Positions 48,804 through 59,882 of a stretch of 64,000 nt of DNA are shown here, one piece after another (the stretch's first letter is position 1; every line of letters begins with the position of its first letter). The position numbers and the translations under genes were made by a program. This DNA is from Castellaniella sp. Lineage in GTDB: Bacteria > Pseudomonadota > Gammaproteobacteria > Burkholderiales > Burkholderiaceae_B. The DNA lies in assembly GCF_004321985.1 (NCBI RefSeq), contig NZ_SCQN01000048.1, forward strand, positions 94,163 through 158,162, read 5' to 3'. The notes beneath the pieces are model-generated. The model saw nothing but the letters and a program-made list of their open reading frames with translations. It ran no database searches and had not been told where the DNA came from.

Positions 48804-49579
48804 TTCCCACGCTGGTCTTTGATCTGGAGACCATCCCGGACGCGGACGGCCTGCGCCGTCTCAATCCGGAATGGCAGGGGAAGGACGACGAGACTGTCAT
48901 CGAGGCGGCCCTGGCCGAGCGGCGCGAGACCCACGGCAATGATTTCCTGCCGCTGCACTTGCAGAAGATCGCCGTGGTCGGCTGCGTGTTCCGCGACGAC
49001 CAGGGCTTTCGTGTGCGCACGCTGGGCCAGGCCGACGACCCCGAAGAAGCGCTGATTTCCGGGTTTTTCAAGACCATCGGCCACTACACCCCCACGCTGG
49101 TGAGCTGGAATGGGTCGGGTTTCGATCTGCCGGTCCTGCACTACCGCAGCCTGATTCACGGCGTTGCGGCGCCGCGCTACTGGGATACGGGCGAAGACGA
49201 TCGCGACTTCCGTTTCAACAATTATCTGAACCGCTACCATACGCGCCATGTGGACCTGATGGACGTGCTGGCGAAGTTCAACGGGCGCGCCAATGCGCCG
49301 CTGGACCAGCTTGCGAAGCTGTGCGGCTTCCCCGGCAAGCTCGACATTCATGGCGACCAGGTCTGGAAGACCTGGCATGCCGGAGACCGCGAACATGTGC
49401 GCAATTATTGCGAAACCGACGTGGTCAATACCTGGCTGCTGTATTGCCGGTATCGCCTGATCAAGGGCGAGCTGGACCAGGCCGCTTACCAGTCCGAGCT
49501 GTCCCTGGTCCGGGATACGCTCGTGGCGATCGACGCCCCTCACTGGAAGGAATTCCTGGCTGCCTGGCGTCATGAGTGA
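48800..49579 (+). CDS. PolB-like predicted 3'-5' exonuclease
   Basis: This 259-residue protein has DEDD exonuclease signatures: FDLETIPD at the N-terminus, [12 protein letters not shown] near residue 105, and the late [11 protein letters not shown]. It matches a family annotated as predicted 3'-5' exonuclease related to PolB. The start overlaps the nlpD stop (ATGA) and its own stop overlaps rlmD by eight bases. A role in DNA repair or RNA turnover is likely but not defined. Confidence 0.85.
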   Translation: MIPTLVFDLETIPDADGLRRLNPEWQGKDDETVIEAALAERRETHGNDFLPLHLQKIAVVGCVFRDDQGFRVRTLGQADDPEEALISGFFKTIGHYTPTLVSWNGSGFDLPVLHYRSLIHGVAAPRYWDTGEDDRDFRFNNYLNRYHTRHVDLMDVLAKFNGRANAPLDQLAKLCGFPGKLDIHGDQVWKTWHAGDREHVRNYCETDVVNTWLLYCRYRLIKGELDQAAYQSELSLVRDTLVAIDAPHWKEFLAAWRHE

Positions 49580-50894
49580 TCCCAAACTGGTTACTCTGGA
49601 CATCGAGTCGCTGGATCTGCAAGGACAGGGCATTGCTCACCACGACGGCAAGGTCGTGTTCGTCGAGGGTGCACTGCCGGGCGAGCGGGTTGTGGCGCGG
49701 CTCACCCGGCGCAAGCCTTCCTACGACAAGGCCGTCACCGAGCGCGTGCTGCGCGCCTCGGCGCAGCGCACGGTGCCACCCTGTCCGCACTTCGGCGTCT
49801 GTGGCGGCTGCGCGATGCAGCATCTGGATCCCGTGGCCCAGATGGCCATCAAGCAGCGGGCACTGGAGGACGCGCTGGAACATATCGCCAAGGTCCCGCC
49901 TTGCCAGATCCTTCCTGCGCTGCAGGGGCCTGTGACGGGCTACCGGCACCGGGCGCGCCTGTCGGTGCGCATGGTACCCAAAAAGGGCGGCGTTCTGGTG
50001 GGCTTCCGCGAGCGCGCGAGCAGCTATGTGGCCGACATTCATCAGTGTCTGGTGCTGCCGCCGCACGTCTCGGCGCTGCTCATGCCGCTGCGCCGCCTGA
50101 TCGAGAGCCTGTCGCGGCCGGACCGGATGCCGCAGATCGAAGTGGCGGTTGGCGATGAAGCGACCGTGTTCTGCCTCCGGCATCTGGAGCCGCTGACCGG
50201 CACGGACATCGAGCGTCTGCGCGCCTTTGGCCTGCAGCACGACATTGTCTGGTGGTTGCAGCCACAGGGTCCGGATTCCGCCCATCCGCTGGATCCCGCA
50301 CAGCGCGATGCGCTGGCCTATGCGCTGCCCGCCTATGGCTTGCGCATGCATTACCGCCCGACCGACTTCACCCAGGTCAATCCGGACATCAACCGGGCGC
50401 TGATTGCGTGGGCCCTGACCCTGCTGGATGTACAGCCCGACGACCGGGTTGCTGATCTGTTCTGCGGCTTGGGGAACTTCAGCCTGCCGCTGGCCACCCG
50501 GGCGCACGAGGTCGTGGGCATCGAAGGCAGCCCCACGCTGGTCGCGCGGGCCCGCGAAGACGCGGAGCGCCAGGGCCTGGGAGACCGGACTTCCTTCGCT
50601 GAGCTCAACCTGTTCGAGGTGGATGCCGGCTGGCTGCGTGGCCTGGGTCATTTCGACCGCATGTTGATCGATCCGCCACGCGAGGGTGCCCTGGCTGTCG
50701 CCCAGGCGCTGGCTGAGCTGGCGCCGGACGAGCGACCGCGCCGGGTGGTGTATGTGTCCTGCAATCCCGCCACGCTGGCCCGCGATGCAGGGCTGCTGCA
50801 TCACGTGGGCGGCTGGACCCTGAAGGCCGCTGGGGCCGTCAACATGTTCCCTCACACCGCGCACGTGGAGTCGATAGCGGTCTTCGAGCCTTAG
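49572..50894 (+). CDS. rlmD: 23S rRNA (uracil-1939-C5)-methyltransferase
   Basis: The 440-residue enzyme has an N-terminal TRAM domain (about 10-65), a 4Fe-4S cluster motif ([10 protein letters not shown] plus a later Cys in HQCLVLP), SAM-binding [15 protein letters not shown] and the catalytic Cys in [13 protein letters not shown]. It methylates U1939 of 23S rRNA. The start overlaps the exonuclease gene, and its stop overlaps the convergent argH stop by four bases. Confidence 0.95.
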   Translation: MSDPKLVTLDIESLDLQGQGIAHHDGKVVFVEGALPGERVVARLTRRKPSYDKAVTERVLRASAQRTVPPCPHFGVCGGCAMQHLDPVAQMAIKQRALEDALEHIAKVPPCQILPALQGPVTGYRHRARLSVRMVPKKGGVLVGFRERASSYVADIHQCLVLPPHVSALLMPLRRLIESLSRPDRMPQIEVAVGDEATVFCLRHLEPLTGTDIERLRAFGLQHDIVWWLQPQGPDSAHPLDPAQRDALAYALPAYGLRMHYRPTDFTQVNPDINRALIAWALTLLDVQPDDRVADLFCGLGNFSLPLATRAHEVVGIEGSPTLVARAREDAERQGLGDRTSFAELNLFEVDAGWLRGLGHFDRMLIDPPREGALAVAQALAELAPDERPRRVVYVSCNPATLARDAGLLHHVGGWTLKAAGAVNMFPHTAHVESIAVFEP

Positions 50895-52303
50895 TGCGTC
50901 TCGTCCAGGATGCGCTGCGCTTCGATGCGCACGCGCTCTGGTGCCGTGCCACCGATGTGCTTGCGGGCGGCGACGGAGCCTTCCAGCGTCAGGACCTGGA
51001 AGACGTCGGCAGCGATGTCCGGGTGGAAGGCCTGCAGCTCGGCCAGCGACAGATCCGCCAGGTCGCAGCCGCGCTGCTCGCAGGACCGGACGGCCAGCGC
51101 CACCGTCTCGTGCGCATCGCGGAAGGGCAAGCCACGCTTCACCAGGTAGTCGGCCAGATCCGTGGCCGTCGCATAGCCCTGCAGCGCGGCCGCGCGCATG
51201 GCATCGGGCCTGACCCGGATGCCGCCCATCATGTCCGCGAAGATGGTCAGCGTGTCGCGGATGGTGTCGGCTGTGTCGAACAGGCCTTCCTTGTCTTCCT
51301 GGTTGTCCTTGTTGTAGGCCAGCGGCTGGCCCTTCATCAGCGTGAGCAGCGCCATCAGGTGCCCGTAAACCCGCCCGGTTTTGCCGCGGGCGAGTTCTGG
51401 CACGTCGGGGTTCTTTTTCTGCGGCATGATGGAGCTGCCAGTGCAGAAACGGTCGGCCAGATCGATGAAGCCCACGCGTGGGTTCATCCACAGGACGAGT
51501 TCCTCGGACATCCGCGAAACGTGCATCATGATGAGCGCCGAATCGGCGCAGAATTCGATGGCGAAATCGCGGTCCGAGACGGCATCCAGCGAGTTGCGGC
51601 ACACGCCGTCGAAACCCAGCGTGCGCGCCACGCGTTCGCGATCGATGGGGTAGCTGGTCCCGGCCAGCGCGGCCGCGCCCAGCGGCAGGCGGTTGACGCG
51701 GTGGCGGCAGTCGGCCATCCGTTCGGCATCGCGCCCGAACATTTCCGCGTAGGCGAGCAGGTGGTGGCCGAAGGTGACGGGCTGGGCGACCTGCAGATGC
51801 GTGAATCCGGGCAGAATGGTGTCGGCGTGTTCCAGCGCCAGCTCGGCCAACCGCCGGCGCAGCGCCTGCAGCAGCCCGGTGCACAAATCGATCTGGTGGC
51901 GCAGCCACAGGCGGATGTCGGTGGCGACCTGATCGTTGCGTGAGCGGCCTGTGTGCAGCCGCTTGCCGGCGTCGCCGATCAGCTCCACCAGCCGCTTCTC
52001 GATGTTCAGGTGTACGTCTTCCAGATCCAGCGACCAAGTGAAATGGCCCTGTTCGATTTCGTCCTGGATCTGTGCCATGCCGCGCTGGATGGCCGCCAGG
52101 TCGTCGCCACTGATGACCCCGACGGCGGCCAGCATGTCTGCGTGTGCCAGAGATCCCTGGATGTCGAAGGCCGCCATGCGCTGGTCAAAGCCTACGGACG
52201 CCGTGTAGCGTTTGACCAGATCGGAGACCGGCTCGGAAAAACGCGCGGACCAGGCCTGGGATTTGTTGTCGAACTGATTGTGGGAGGGAGGTGTTTGGGA
52301 CAT
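50891..52303 (-). CDS. argH: Argininosuccinate lyase
   Basis: This 470-residue enzyme cleaves argininosuccinate to arginine and fumarate in the last step of arginine synthesis. The superfamily signature [12 protein letters not shown] with the catalytic Ser loop is near residue 285, together with [13 protein letters not shown] and the catalytic His in FTHLQVAQP. Length is normal. A divergent PII gene lies upstream across an 82-bp region. Confidence 0.96.
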   Translation of the reverse strand: MSQTPPSHNQFDNKSQAWSARFSEPVSDLVKRYTASVGFDQRMAAFDIQGSLAHADMLAAVGVISGDDLAAIQRGMAQIQDEIEQGHFTWSLDLEDVHLNIEKRLVELIGDAGKRLHTGRSRNDQVATDIRLWLRHQIDLCTGLLQALRRRLAELALEHADTILPGFTHLQVAQPVTFGHHLLAYAEMFGRDAERMADCRHRVNRLPLGAAALAGTSYPIDRERVARTLGFDGVCRNSLDAVSDRDFAIEFCADSALIMMHVSRMSEELVLWMNPRVGFIDLADRFCTGSSIMPQKKNPDVPELARGKTGRVYGHLMALLTLMKGQPLAYNKDNQEDKEGLFDTADTIRDTLTIFADMMGGIRVRPDAMRAAALQGYATATDLADYLVKRGLPFRDAHETVALAVRSCEQRGCDLADLSLAELQAFHPDIAADVFQVLTLEGSVAARKHIGGTAPERVRIEAQRILDETH

Positions 52304-52319
52304 AGTGGCGAAATTATAA

Positions 52320-52738
<419 letters not shown>

Positions 52739-52739
<1 letters not shown>

Positions 52740-53521
52740 TGTCTCGTCCAGTGCAACCTCGTCCGCGGACGAACCCGGCATCCCAGTCGCTGGAACCCGT
52801 CCGTATTTCGAAACTCATGGCCCAGCGCGGTCTGTGCTCCCGCCGTGAGGCCGACGCTTACATCGAGCGCGGCTGGGTGCGGGTGGATGGCCAGATCGTC
52901 CAGGAGCTTGGCACCAAGGCGCTGCCCAGTGCCCGCATCACGCTGGAGCGCCAGGCGGCGCGTCGCCAGACCGACAAAGTCACGCTCATCCTGAACAAGC
53001 CCGTGGGCTACGCGTCGCACCAGACTGATCGCGGCTACCGGGTCGCGGCCTCGTTGATTCAGGGGCAGACCCTATATCACCCGCAGTCGGCCGGCCGCGC
53101 CTTCGACCCGTCCCAGCTGCGCGGCCTGGCGCCGGCAGGGCGCCTGGACATCGATTCCCAAGGTCTGCTGGTGCTGACCCAGGACGGGCGCGTGGCCCGC
53201 CAGCTCATCGGCGAGGATTCGTCGATTGAAAAGGAATACCTGGTGCGGGTCGAAGGCAGTCTCACCCCGCGCGGGCTGGCGCTGCTCAATCATGGCCTGT
53301 CCCTGGATGGCCACGAACTGCGCCAGGCGCAGGTGGACTGGCTCAATCACGACCAGCTGCATTTCGTCCTGCACGAGGGCCGCAAGCGGCAGATCCGCCG
53401 CATGTGCGAGCAGGTCGGCCTGAAGGTTGTGGGCCTGAAGCGCGTGCGCATGGGCCGCGTGGTCCTGGGCGACCTGCCCGTCGGACAGTGGCGTTACTTG
53501 CGCGAGGGCGAGCGGTTCTGA
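52739..53521 (+). CDS. RsuA/RluF-family pseudouridine synthase
   Basis: This 260-residue protein has an N-terminal S4 domain ([30 protein letters not shown] region) and a pseudouridine synthase domain with the catalytic Asp in [11 protein letters not shown], plus [12 protein letters not shown]. It most resembles RluF, which modifies 23S rRNA U2604 and tRNA-Tyr U35, though RluB/RluE relatives are close. The start GTG 52739 overlaps the PII stop by one base. The last 28 bp overlap the convergent rlmJ gene. Confidence 0.87.
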
Positions 53522-54423
53522 CGCTCTGGCCGCTGGCTGGCTGCGGTGGTATTCGCGGGGCGGGCGACTGAATCGCTGCTCCAGGTCAGCGTAAACCGTG
53601 CGTGATCGTCCTGGCCCAGTCTTTTCGCCAGCCATGGCAGGGCGGCCTCCAGTTCGGGCCGCAGCGTCCAGGGCGGGTTGACGATGAACATGCCGCTCCC
53701 ATGCATGCCCAGCCCTTCCGCGGCGGGCTTGCACACCGTCAGGCTGGCGTGCAACCATTGGACCGGGAAGCGTTCCAACGAGCGGACCATTTCATGCGCC
53801 TGCAAGCGCTGTACCTGGGGGTACCAGATGAGGTAGCACCCCTGGGAGAATCGTTGCAGGCCTTCGCGCAGCGCCTGCAGGACGTGGCGGTAATCCTGTT
53901 TGTCCTCGTACGAGGGGTCGATGAGGATCACGCCCCGGCGCGGCGGGGGCGGCAGCAGCCGCAGCAGACCGTGAAAGCCGTCTTCCTGTGCAATCTGGAT
54001 CTGGCGCTGCGCTGCGCGCCCCTGGTGCGCCAGGGCGTCGGCCAGCACCTGACTTTCGGTAGGGTGCAGCTCGAAGAGCCGCAGGCGGTCCTGTGCTCGC
54101 ATGGCATGAAGCGCCAGACACGGCGAGCCGGGGTAGACATCCACGCGGCCGCTGGGGTTGAAGTCCGCAATCGCCTGCAGGTAGCGGGCAATCAGTTCCG
54201 GTGGTGAAGCCTCGCCGAGCAGGCGATCCAGCCCGGTGCTGACTTCGTCGGTCGTACCGGCCCATTCTCCATTCAGTGCGTATAGCCCGCCGCCCGCGTG
54301 GGTATCCACCACCCAGTAGGGAGTGTCCTTGCGATTGTAGTAATCCAGAATCTGCACCAGGATGGCGTGCTTCAGCACGTCTGCGTGGTTGCCGGCGTGA
54401 AAGGCGTGTCGGTAGCTGAACAT
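53494..54423 (-). CDS. rlmJ: 23S rRNA (adenine-2030-N6)-methyltransferase
   Basis: The 309-residue enzyme matches RlmJ from its start ([19 protein letters not shown]) and has the N6-methyltransferase motif [12 protein letters not shown] near residue 165. It methylates A2030 of 23S rRNA in unmodified precursor. The C-terminus is about 25 residues longer than in E. coli and low in complexity, and it is this tail that overlaps the pseudouridine synthase gene. The glycerophosphodiesterase gene ends 6 bp upstream. Confidence 0.92.
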   Translation of the reverse strand: MFSYRHAFHAGNHADVLKHAILVQILDYYNRKDTPYWVVDTHAGGGLYALNGEWAGTTDEVSTGLDRLLGEASPPELIARYLQAIADFNPSGRVDVYPGSPCLALHAMRAQDRLRLFELHPTESQVLADALAHQGRAAQRQIQIAQEDGFHGLLRLLPPPPRRGVILIDPSYEDKQDYRHVLQALREGLQRFSQGCYLIWYPQVQRLQAHEMVRSLERFPVQWLHASLTVCKPAAEGLGMHGSGMFIVNPPWTLRPELEAALPWLAKRLGQDDHARFTLTWSSDSVARPANTTAASQRPERQNRSPSRK

Positions 54424-54429
54424 GCGGGC

Positions 54430-55197
54430 TCAGCCAGTCAGGCCCGAAGCGTCCGCACGCACATCGTCCAGCGCGTCCGTGAAGACGGCCTGGCAGCCCC
54501 AATCGAAGAGCTCTCGCGCGCGGCGCGCATCATTGACGGTCCAGACGGCCAGTGTGGCCCCGTTGCCGAGGATGTCTTCGACCACGGCCCGGTCGGCATG
54601 CTTGGTGTCGATGTTCACGCCCAGGCACCCCAGGCCACGCATGCGCGCCTGCCAGTCGGCGGGCACCGGGCCCCCGATGAGCAGGGCGCGCGGCAGGTCC
54701 GGCGCTGCGCTGCGGGCTGCTTCCAGCGCGGTCTCGGAGAATGACGACAGCAGCGGTGGCAGGGTGGCCCCCTGCCAGAGTGCCGCGGCGGCCAAGGCGA
54801 CGGCCCGGCCCGTCTCGGTATCGAAGCCCGTGGTGGGCTTGATTTCGATGTTGCTGTGTACGCCCAGCGCGCGTGTGCAGCGGGCGACTGCGTGCAGGGT
54901 GGGCGCAGGTTCTCCGGCGAAGTCCGGCCCGTGCGATCCGCTGAAATCCAGTTCCGAAATCGCCTTCCAGCTCAGGTCCGAGGCCGATCCGTGGCCGTTC
55001 GAGGTGCGGTCCACCGTATCGTCGTGCATCAGGAACAGGACGCCGTCCTGGCTCAGCTTGACGTCGAATTCCACCATGCGAAAGCCCTTCCGCGCACCCA
55101 TGCGCATCGAGGCCAGCGTGTTTTCCGGCGCAAAGGTTCCACCGCCCCGATGGGCGATGAAAGCGGGCCAGGGCCAGGCGGCTTGTCGTGATGACAT
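54430..55197 (-). CDS. ugpQ: Cytoplasmic glycerophosphodiester phosphodiesterase
   Basis: This 255-residue GDPD enzyme has FIAHRGGGTFAPENT, VEFDVKLSQDG and FLMHDDTVDRT, which carry the catalytic His pair and the metal-binding acids. It releases glycerol-3-phosphate from glycerophosphodiesters. No signal peptide is seen, so it is like UgpQ rather than GlpQ. I chose ATG 55197, eight bases after AGGAT; ATG 55206 and further upstream starts are possible. Confidence 0.9.
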   Translation of the reverse strand: MSSRQAAWPWPAFIAHRGGGTFAPENTLASMRMGARKGFRMVEFDVKLSQDGVLFLMHDDTVDRTSNGHGSASDLSWKAISELDFSGSHGPDFAGEPAPTLHAVARCTRALGVHSNIEIKPTTGFDTETGRAVALAAAALWQGATLPPLLSSFSETALEAARSAAPDLPRALLIGGPVPADWQARMRGLGCLGVNIDTKHADRAVVEDILGNGATLAVWTVNDARRARELFDWGCQAVFTDALDDVRADASGLTG

Positions 55198-55410
55198 GGG
55201 GTTCATCCTGGCCAGTGGCCCGGATCCGTTGGAAGTCAGCCTGCATTTTAGTGCGTTGCGCGCCTGGCGGCGGTTTTGCATGGGCACGGCGCCACAGTGT
55301 TAAACTGCGTTCCATTTCACGCTACTAAAAATTTCGGCCAGCCCGGGCGATGAAGGTCGCCGGCTGGTGGCCGCGGCTTGCGGCTGCGATCCTCAGCAGG
55401 TGATCCGCTT

Positions 55411-57360
55411 ATGTTCGAATTCATCCGCACGCACAACCGCTTGATGCAGTTGCTGCTTCTGATTTTTGTCGTGCCGTCCTTCGTGTTTTTGGGCGTCAGC
55501 GGCTATTCCTTTGTCACGTCGGACCCCGATGTCGTCCAGGTGGGCCGCCTGTCGGTGACCAAGGAAGAATTCACACAGGCGCAACGCAATCAGCTCCAGC
55601 AGATGCAGGAAAGCAGCCAGGGGCGGTTTGACCCGGCGTTGCTCGACAACCCCCAGGCGCGCCAGGCCCTGCTGGGTCAGCTCGTTGATCGCAAGGTGCA
55701 GATGGCCGTGGCGGCCCGCGAGCACTTCAGCGTGTCGGACAGCACGTTGCGGCGGGCGATTTCCTCCATGCCCCAGCTTCAAGTAGAGGGGCAGTTCTCT
55801 CCGGACCGCTACCACCAGGTGCTGGCGCAATCTGGCCTGAGCCCGCGTGATTTCGAAGCCGGACAGCGGGCGGAATTGGCGCTGACCACGGTGCTTGGCC
55901 CAGTGGGCAGCTCGGTCAGCCTGCCCACGCCGGTGCTGGACTATCTGAAGCGTGCCTTGACCGAGGAGCGCACCATCGCCCTCAGGGTCTTTCAGGCTTC
56001 GGACTATCGTTCGGACGTGAAGATCACGCCCGATGACGTCAAGACCTGGTACGACGGCCACCAGAAAGAATTGCGTCTGCCCGACGAGGTCGCTGCCGAC
56101 TACCTGGTTCTGGACGAGGCTGCGGCAATGGCCAGCGTGCCCGCCATCACCGAGTCGCAGCTGAAAGGCTACTACGAGCAGAACAAGTCCCGCTACGTCG
56201 TGCCGGCCCGCGTGAACCTGAGCCATATTCTGATCAAGGTGCCGTCGGGCGCGACCGACGAGATCGTCAAGGCGGCGCTTGCGAAGGCCCAGGACATCGA
56301 TCGCCGGGCGAAGGCCGAGCCTTCCCGGTTCGCTGATCTCGCCAGCAAAGAATCGCAGGATGCCGGGACGGCCCGCGAGGGCGGCAAGCTGGGCTGGATC
56401 CAGCGTGGGACGCTGCCACTTGCCATGGAGCAGGTCGTCTTCGGGCTCAAGCAGGGCGAGATTTCCGACCCGGTCAAGGGCCCCGATGGCTACCATATTT
56501 TCTTTGTCAACGAGGCTCAGCCCGAGAAGGGCGAGACATTCGCGGAAGCCCGACCCAGGGTTGAAGACGAAGTCCATCGCCAGCTTGCTGCCGACCGGTT
56601 TGCCGACATGGCCACCAAGCTCACCAGCCTGGTCTATGACAATGCCAGCAGCCTGGATCCGGCGGCCAAGCAACTGGGTCTGCAGGTGCGCCACGCCAGC
56701 GGTATCGCGCGTGACCGTCTGCTGGCCGCTGACGAGGCTGGGCCGCAGTCGGCTTCGGCCAGCAAGGACGCGGCTGTTCTGGGCGATGCGCGGGTGCGCC
56801 AGGCCCTGTTCAGCGCTCAGGTACTGAACGACAAGCAGAATTCGGGCGTGATCGAGATCTCGCCCGACACGATGGTCGTGGTACGCGTCGACAAGCTCAC
56901 GCCCTCGCATGTGCCGGCGCTGGCGCAGGTCGATGCCCATATCCGCACCGAGCTGCTCAACGAGCGGTCGCTGGCGGCCGCCGTGGCTGCGGGCAAGAAA
57001 TCGCTCGCCAGCTTGCAGAACGAGGCATCAGCTGAGGGCTTTCAGCCGGCGGTCACGGTCAGCCGCATGGACCCCAAAGGCCTGGGCAAGCCCATCCTGG
57101 ACGCGGCTTTCTCGGTGTCTGGCTTCAAGCTGCCGATGTACGACGGCGTAGCGTTGCCGACGGCCTATTCCATCGTCCGGGTGGACCATATACAGCCGGG
57201 CACGACCGACAAGCCGGCCCTGAACGGGCTGGGCGCACAATTGGCGCAGGTCTGGGGGGCCGCCGAAGAGCAGGCGCTGCTGGCCGATTTGCGCAGCCAG
57301 CTGAAGGTCCGCATCACGGACGAGGGTCACAAGCTGATCGAGGGGAGTACGGGGAGCTGA
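55411..57360 (+). CDS. ppiD: Membrane-anchored periplasmic peptidyl-prolyl isomerase
   Basis: The 649-residue protein starts with a cytoplasmic tail and one membrane helix (residues about 12-35), followed by a SurA_N-like chaperone region and one parvulin domain (about 265-365, VNLSHILIK, KLGWIQRGTLP, GYHIFFV) and a C-terminal chaperone part. PpiD assists folding of newly exported outer-membrane proteins at the Sec translocon. ATG 55411 is the usual start. An 84-bp repeat array begins about 10 bp beyond the stop. Confidence 0.92.
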   Translation: MFEFIRTHNRLMQLLLLIFVVPSFVFLGVSGYSFVTSDPDVVQVGRLSVTKEEFTQAQRNQLQQMQESSQGRFDPALLDNPQARQALLGQLVDRKVQMAVAAREHFSVSDSTLRRAISSMPQLQVEGQFSPDRYHQVLAQSGLSPRDFEAGQRAELALTTVLGPVGSSVSLPTPVLDYLKRALTEERTIALRVFQASDYRSDVKITPDDVKTWYDGHQKELRLPDEVAADYLVLDEAAAMASVPAITESQLKGYYEQNKSRYVVPARVNLSHILIKVPSGATDEIVKAALAKAQDIDRRAKAEPSRFADLASKESQDAGTAREGGKLGWIQRGTLPLAMEQVVFGLKQGEISDPVKGPDGYHIFFVNEAQPEKGETFAEARPRVEDEVHRQLAADRFADMATKLTSLVYDNASSLDPAAKQLGLQVRHASGIARDRLLAADEAGPQSASASKDAAVLGDARVRQALFSAQVLNDKQNSGVIEISPDTMVVVRVDKLTPSHVPALAQVDAHIRTELLNERSLAAAVAAGKKSLASLQNEASAEGFQPAVTVSRMDPKGLGKPILDAAFSVSGFKLPMYDGVALPTAYSIVRVDHIQPGTTDKPALNGLGAQLAQVWGAAEEQALLADLRSQLKVRITDEGHKLIEGSTGS

Positions 57361-57369
57361 TGGCCTACG

Positions 57370-57585
57370 CCTGCGGAATCGCTTTCAAGTGGTTCTGGCA
57401 AGTTCACACCGAAGATGGCCCGGGCCATCTGGACATGTAGCCGTGGTGGTGGACCCACGGAACCGCTTGCAGGCGGTTCCGGTAAGTCCGCACAGAAAAT
57501 AGCCCGGGCCATCTGGACATGTAGCCGTGGTGGTGGGCCCACGGAACCGCTTGCAAGCGGTTCCGGTAAGTCCGCACAGAAAATA
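57370..57585. repeat. Tandem 84-bp repeat with nested palindromes
   Basis: Two adjacent 84-bp units (57418-57501 and 57502-57585) match at 82 of 84 positions, differing only at 57453/57537 and 57472/57556. Before them, 57374-57417 is a decayed partial copy in the same register (34 of 44 positions shared). Each unit carries a 24-bp palindrome centred on CTTGCAAG: perfect at 57542-57565, one mismatch at 57458-57481. A separate 18-bp palindrome spans 57413-57430. The layout resembles a REP/BIME-type intergenic element. Confidence 0.9.
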
Positions 57586-57604
57586 GCCCGCAGGGGCTAT
57601 TTTC
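57579..57604. terminator. Intrinsic terminator overlapping the spoT stop codon
   Basis: GAAAATAGCCC and GGGCTATTTTC form a perfect 11-bp stem with loop GCAG. A and T runs at each end let it work on both strands. It follows the ppiD repeat array and its right arm enters the last codon of spoT. Confidence 0.8.
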
Positions 57605-59870
57605 AGACGGACTTACCCCGTGTGATCTTCTGGACTTGGGGAACGTGGCGGATGCTGCGGATCACCTGGGCCAGGTGCTTGCGGCTGTCGACCTGAACGG
57701 TCACGTGCAATAGCGCCGTCGCGGAGGCCTCGTCGGGCATGGTGAGTTGCACGATGTTGGAGTCGGCCTCGGTGATTTCAGCGGCCAATCGACCCAGCAC
57801 CCCGCGCTCGTTCAGCACCGTCAGATCCAGCCGCGTGGTCAGGTGGCGGGCGGTGGTCGTGTCCCACACCACAGGGATCCAGCGTTCTGGTTCCTTGGCC
57901 CGCTGGCGCTGGGCCACGGGGCAGTCCGCCATGTGCACCACCAGGCCGTGCCCCAGGCGAATTCCGCCGATGATGGCGTCGCCGGGTAAGGGCCCGCAGC
58001 AGGGCGCGAGCTGGACCGCCTGTCCCTCGTTGCCGTGGATCACGACCGGCGCGCTGGTCGCCGAGTTGTATTCATCCACCGCCATGGCGGTGGTTTCCAG
58101 CATGTCGTTTTCCGGCGAGAAGCGCCGGGCCACGATGGCGGCCAGGCGTTTGCCCAGGCCGATGTCGGCCAGGATTTCGGTCCGCGATGCGCCCGCAGAG
58201 CCCTTGGACATCCGGTCCCATTGCGGGTCGTCGTCGGCGGGGTAGACGATGCCAAGCTGATCGAAGGCCTGGTTCAGCAGCCGGCGCCCGAAAGCAACTG
58301 ATTCCTCGTAGCGTTCGGTGCGCAGGTAGTGGCGGATTTCCGACCGTGCGCGGCCGGTCCGGACGTAGTTCAGCCACTGGGCGCTGGGGCGTGATGCGGT
58401 GGACGTGATGATTTCCACCGCATCGCCGCTGTGCAGCTCGGCTCGCAGCGGTGAGAAATCCCCGTTGATCTTGCTGGCGACCGCATGGTTTCCCACGTCC
58501 GTATGGATGGCGTAGGCGAAGTCCACCGGCGTGGCGCCGCGTGGCAGCGACAGGATCTTTCCTTGGGGGGTGAACACATACACCGCGTCGGGGAACAGGT
58601 CGACCTTCACGTGTTCCAGGAATTCACCCGAATCCCCCGTCTGGCTCTGGATGTCGAGCAACGACTGCAGCCACTGGTGCGTGCGCTTTTGCAGGTCGTT
58701 CAGCGAGGTGCCGTCTTCCTTGTACAGCCAATGCGAGGCCACGCCTTCTTCGGCCATGTGATCCATGTCGCGGGTGCGGAACTGGAATTCCACCGGCGTG
58801 CCGTAGGGTCCGATCAGCGTCGTATGCAACGATTGATAGCCATTGATCTTGGGGATCGCGATGTAATCCTTGAACTTGCCCGGGACCGGCCGGTAGAGCT
58901 GGTGCAGTGTCCCCATGGCCAGATAGCATTCCGGCAGCGTGTGGACCACGACCCGAAAACCGTAGATATCCAGCACGTCCGAAAACGATTTCTTTTGCTC
59001 CACCATCTTCTTGTAGATGCTGTAGAGCGATTTTTCCCGGCCCGAGACCTCCGCGTCGATGCCGGCCGCCGGCAGCGCGGCACGCACCGCCTCGGCGATG
59101 CGCGAGATCACCTCGCGCCGATTGCCGCGTGCGGCCATCATGGCCTTGTAGAGCACCGTGTAGCGGTTGGGGAAGATTGCCTTGAAGCAGCGGTCCTGCA
59201 GTTCGCGGAACAGCGCATTCAGGCCCAGCCGGTGTGCAATCGGCGTGTAGATGTCCAGCGTCTCGCGCGCCACGCGCCCGCGCTTTTCGGGGTTGACGGC
59301 CTCAAGTGTGCGCATGTTGTGCAGACGGTCGGCCAGCTTGATCAGGATGACGCGCACGTCGCGCGCCATGGCCAGCAGCATCTTGCGGAACGATTCCGCC
59401 TGTTGTTCTGCCTTGGTCGCGTACTCCAGCCGTTCCAGCTTGGTCAGCCCGTCGACGATGTCGGCGACCTCGCCGCCGAATTTTTCGGCGAGGTCCTGCT
59501 TGGGAACGTGCTGGTCTTCGATGACATCGTGCAGCAGCGCTGCCATGAGCGAGTCGGCGTCCAGCTTCCAGCCCGCACAGATCTCGGCCACCGCGATGGG
59601 GTGTGAGATGTAGGGTTCGCCGCTTTCGCGGAATTGCCCCAGGTGAGCGTTGTCGGCGAAGCGATAGGCCTCGCGGACACGCGCCACGTCCTGTGGGGAC
59701 AGGTAACCCGAGATGATCTTGTTCAGCCCCGCCAGCGAGGCGATGGGAACAAACGGCGTTTCAATGGGAGCGGCAGGCGCCGGGTGCGATCTGCGCCGGT
59801 GCAGCCGGGGGCCCTTGCGCAGGACGGCCAGCAGTCCGGAAGATGCACCCCGAAGACCTGGAAACGCCAT
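57603..59870 (-). CDS. spoT: Bifunctional (p)ppGpp synthetase/hydrolase
   Basis: This 755-residue RelA/SpoT protein has an intact hydrolase domain (YISHPIAVAEI, LLHDVIEDQ with the HD pair), a synthetase domain (GREKSLYSIYKK, DIYGFRVVV, EFQFRTRDMDHMAE), a TGS domain around residue 440, and a C-terminal ACT domain (LTVLNERGVLGRLA). Both activities should be present, so it sets alarmone levels in nutrient stress. It lies 12 bp after rpoZ in the gmk-rpoZ-spoT operon. Confidence 0.95.
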   Translation of the reverse strand: MAFPGLRGASSGLLAVLRKGPRLHRRRSHPAPAAPIETPFVPIASLAGLNKIISGYLSPQDVARVREAYRFADNAHLGQFRESGEPYISHPIAVAEICAGWKLDADSLMAALLHDVIEDQHVPKQDLAEKFGGEVADIVDGLTKLERLEYATKAEQQAESFRKMLLAMARDVRVILIKLADRLHNMRTLEAVNPEKRGRVARETLDIYTPIAHRLGLNALFRELQDRCFKAIFPNRYTVLYKAMMAARGNRREVISRIAEAVRAALPAAGIDAEVSGREKSLYSIYKKMVEQKKSFSDVLDIYGFRVVVHTLPECYLAMGTLHQLYRPVPGKFKDYIAIPKINGYQSLHTTLIGPYGTPVEFQFRTRDMDHMAEEGVASHWLYKEDGTSLNDLQKRTHQWLQSLLDIQSQTGDSGEFLEHVKVDLFPDAVYVFTPQGKILSLPRGATPVDFAYAIHTDVGNHAVASKINGDFSPLRAELHSGDAVEIITSTASRPSAQWLNYVRTGRARSEIRHYLRTERYEESVAFGRRLLNQAFDQLGIVYPADDDPQWDRMSKGSAGASRTEILADIGLGKRLAAIVARRFSPENDMLETTAMAVDEYNSATSAPVVIHGNEGQAVQLAPCCGPLPGDAIIGGIRLGHGLVVHMADCPVAQRQRAKEPERWIPVVWDTTTARHLTTRLDLTVLNERGVLGRLAAEITEADSNIVQLTMPDEASATALLHVTVQVDSRKHLAQVIRSIRHVPQVQKITRGKSV

Positions 59871-59882
59871 GGCCCCCCCAGA

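Noticed and set aside
49461..52037. Very long minus-strand reading frame (858 codons) across rlmD and argH
   Set aside because: Its Arg/Pro/Gln-rich translation resembles no protein, and it covers two certain genes; it is an artefact of high GC.
57418..57585. CRISPR-like repeats
   Set aside because: The units are directly adjacent, 84 bp long and without spacers, and no cas gene is near.
57415..57696. 93-codon plus-strand frame with an internal repeat of 28 residues
   Set aside because: It is the in-frame reading of the 84-bp tandem repeat and runs antisense into spoT; the DNA repeat explains it.
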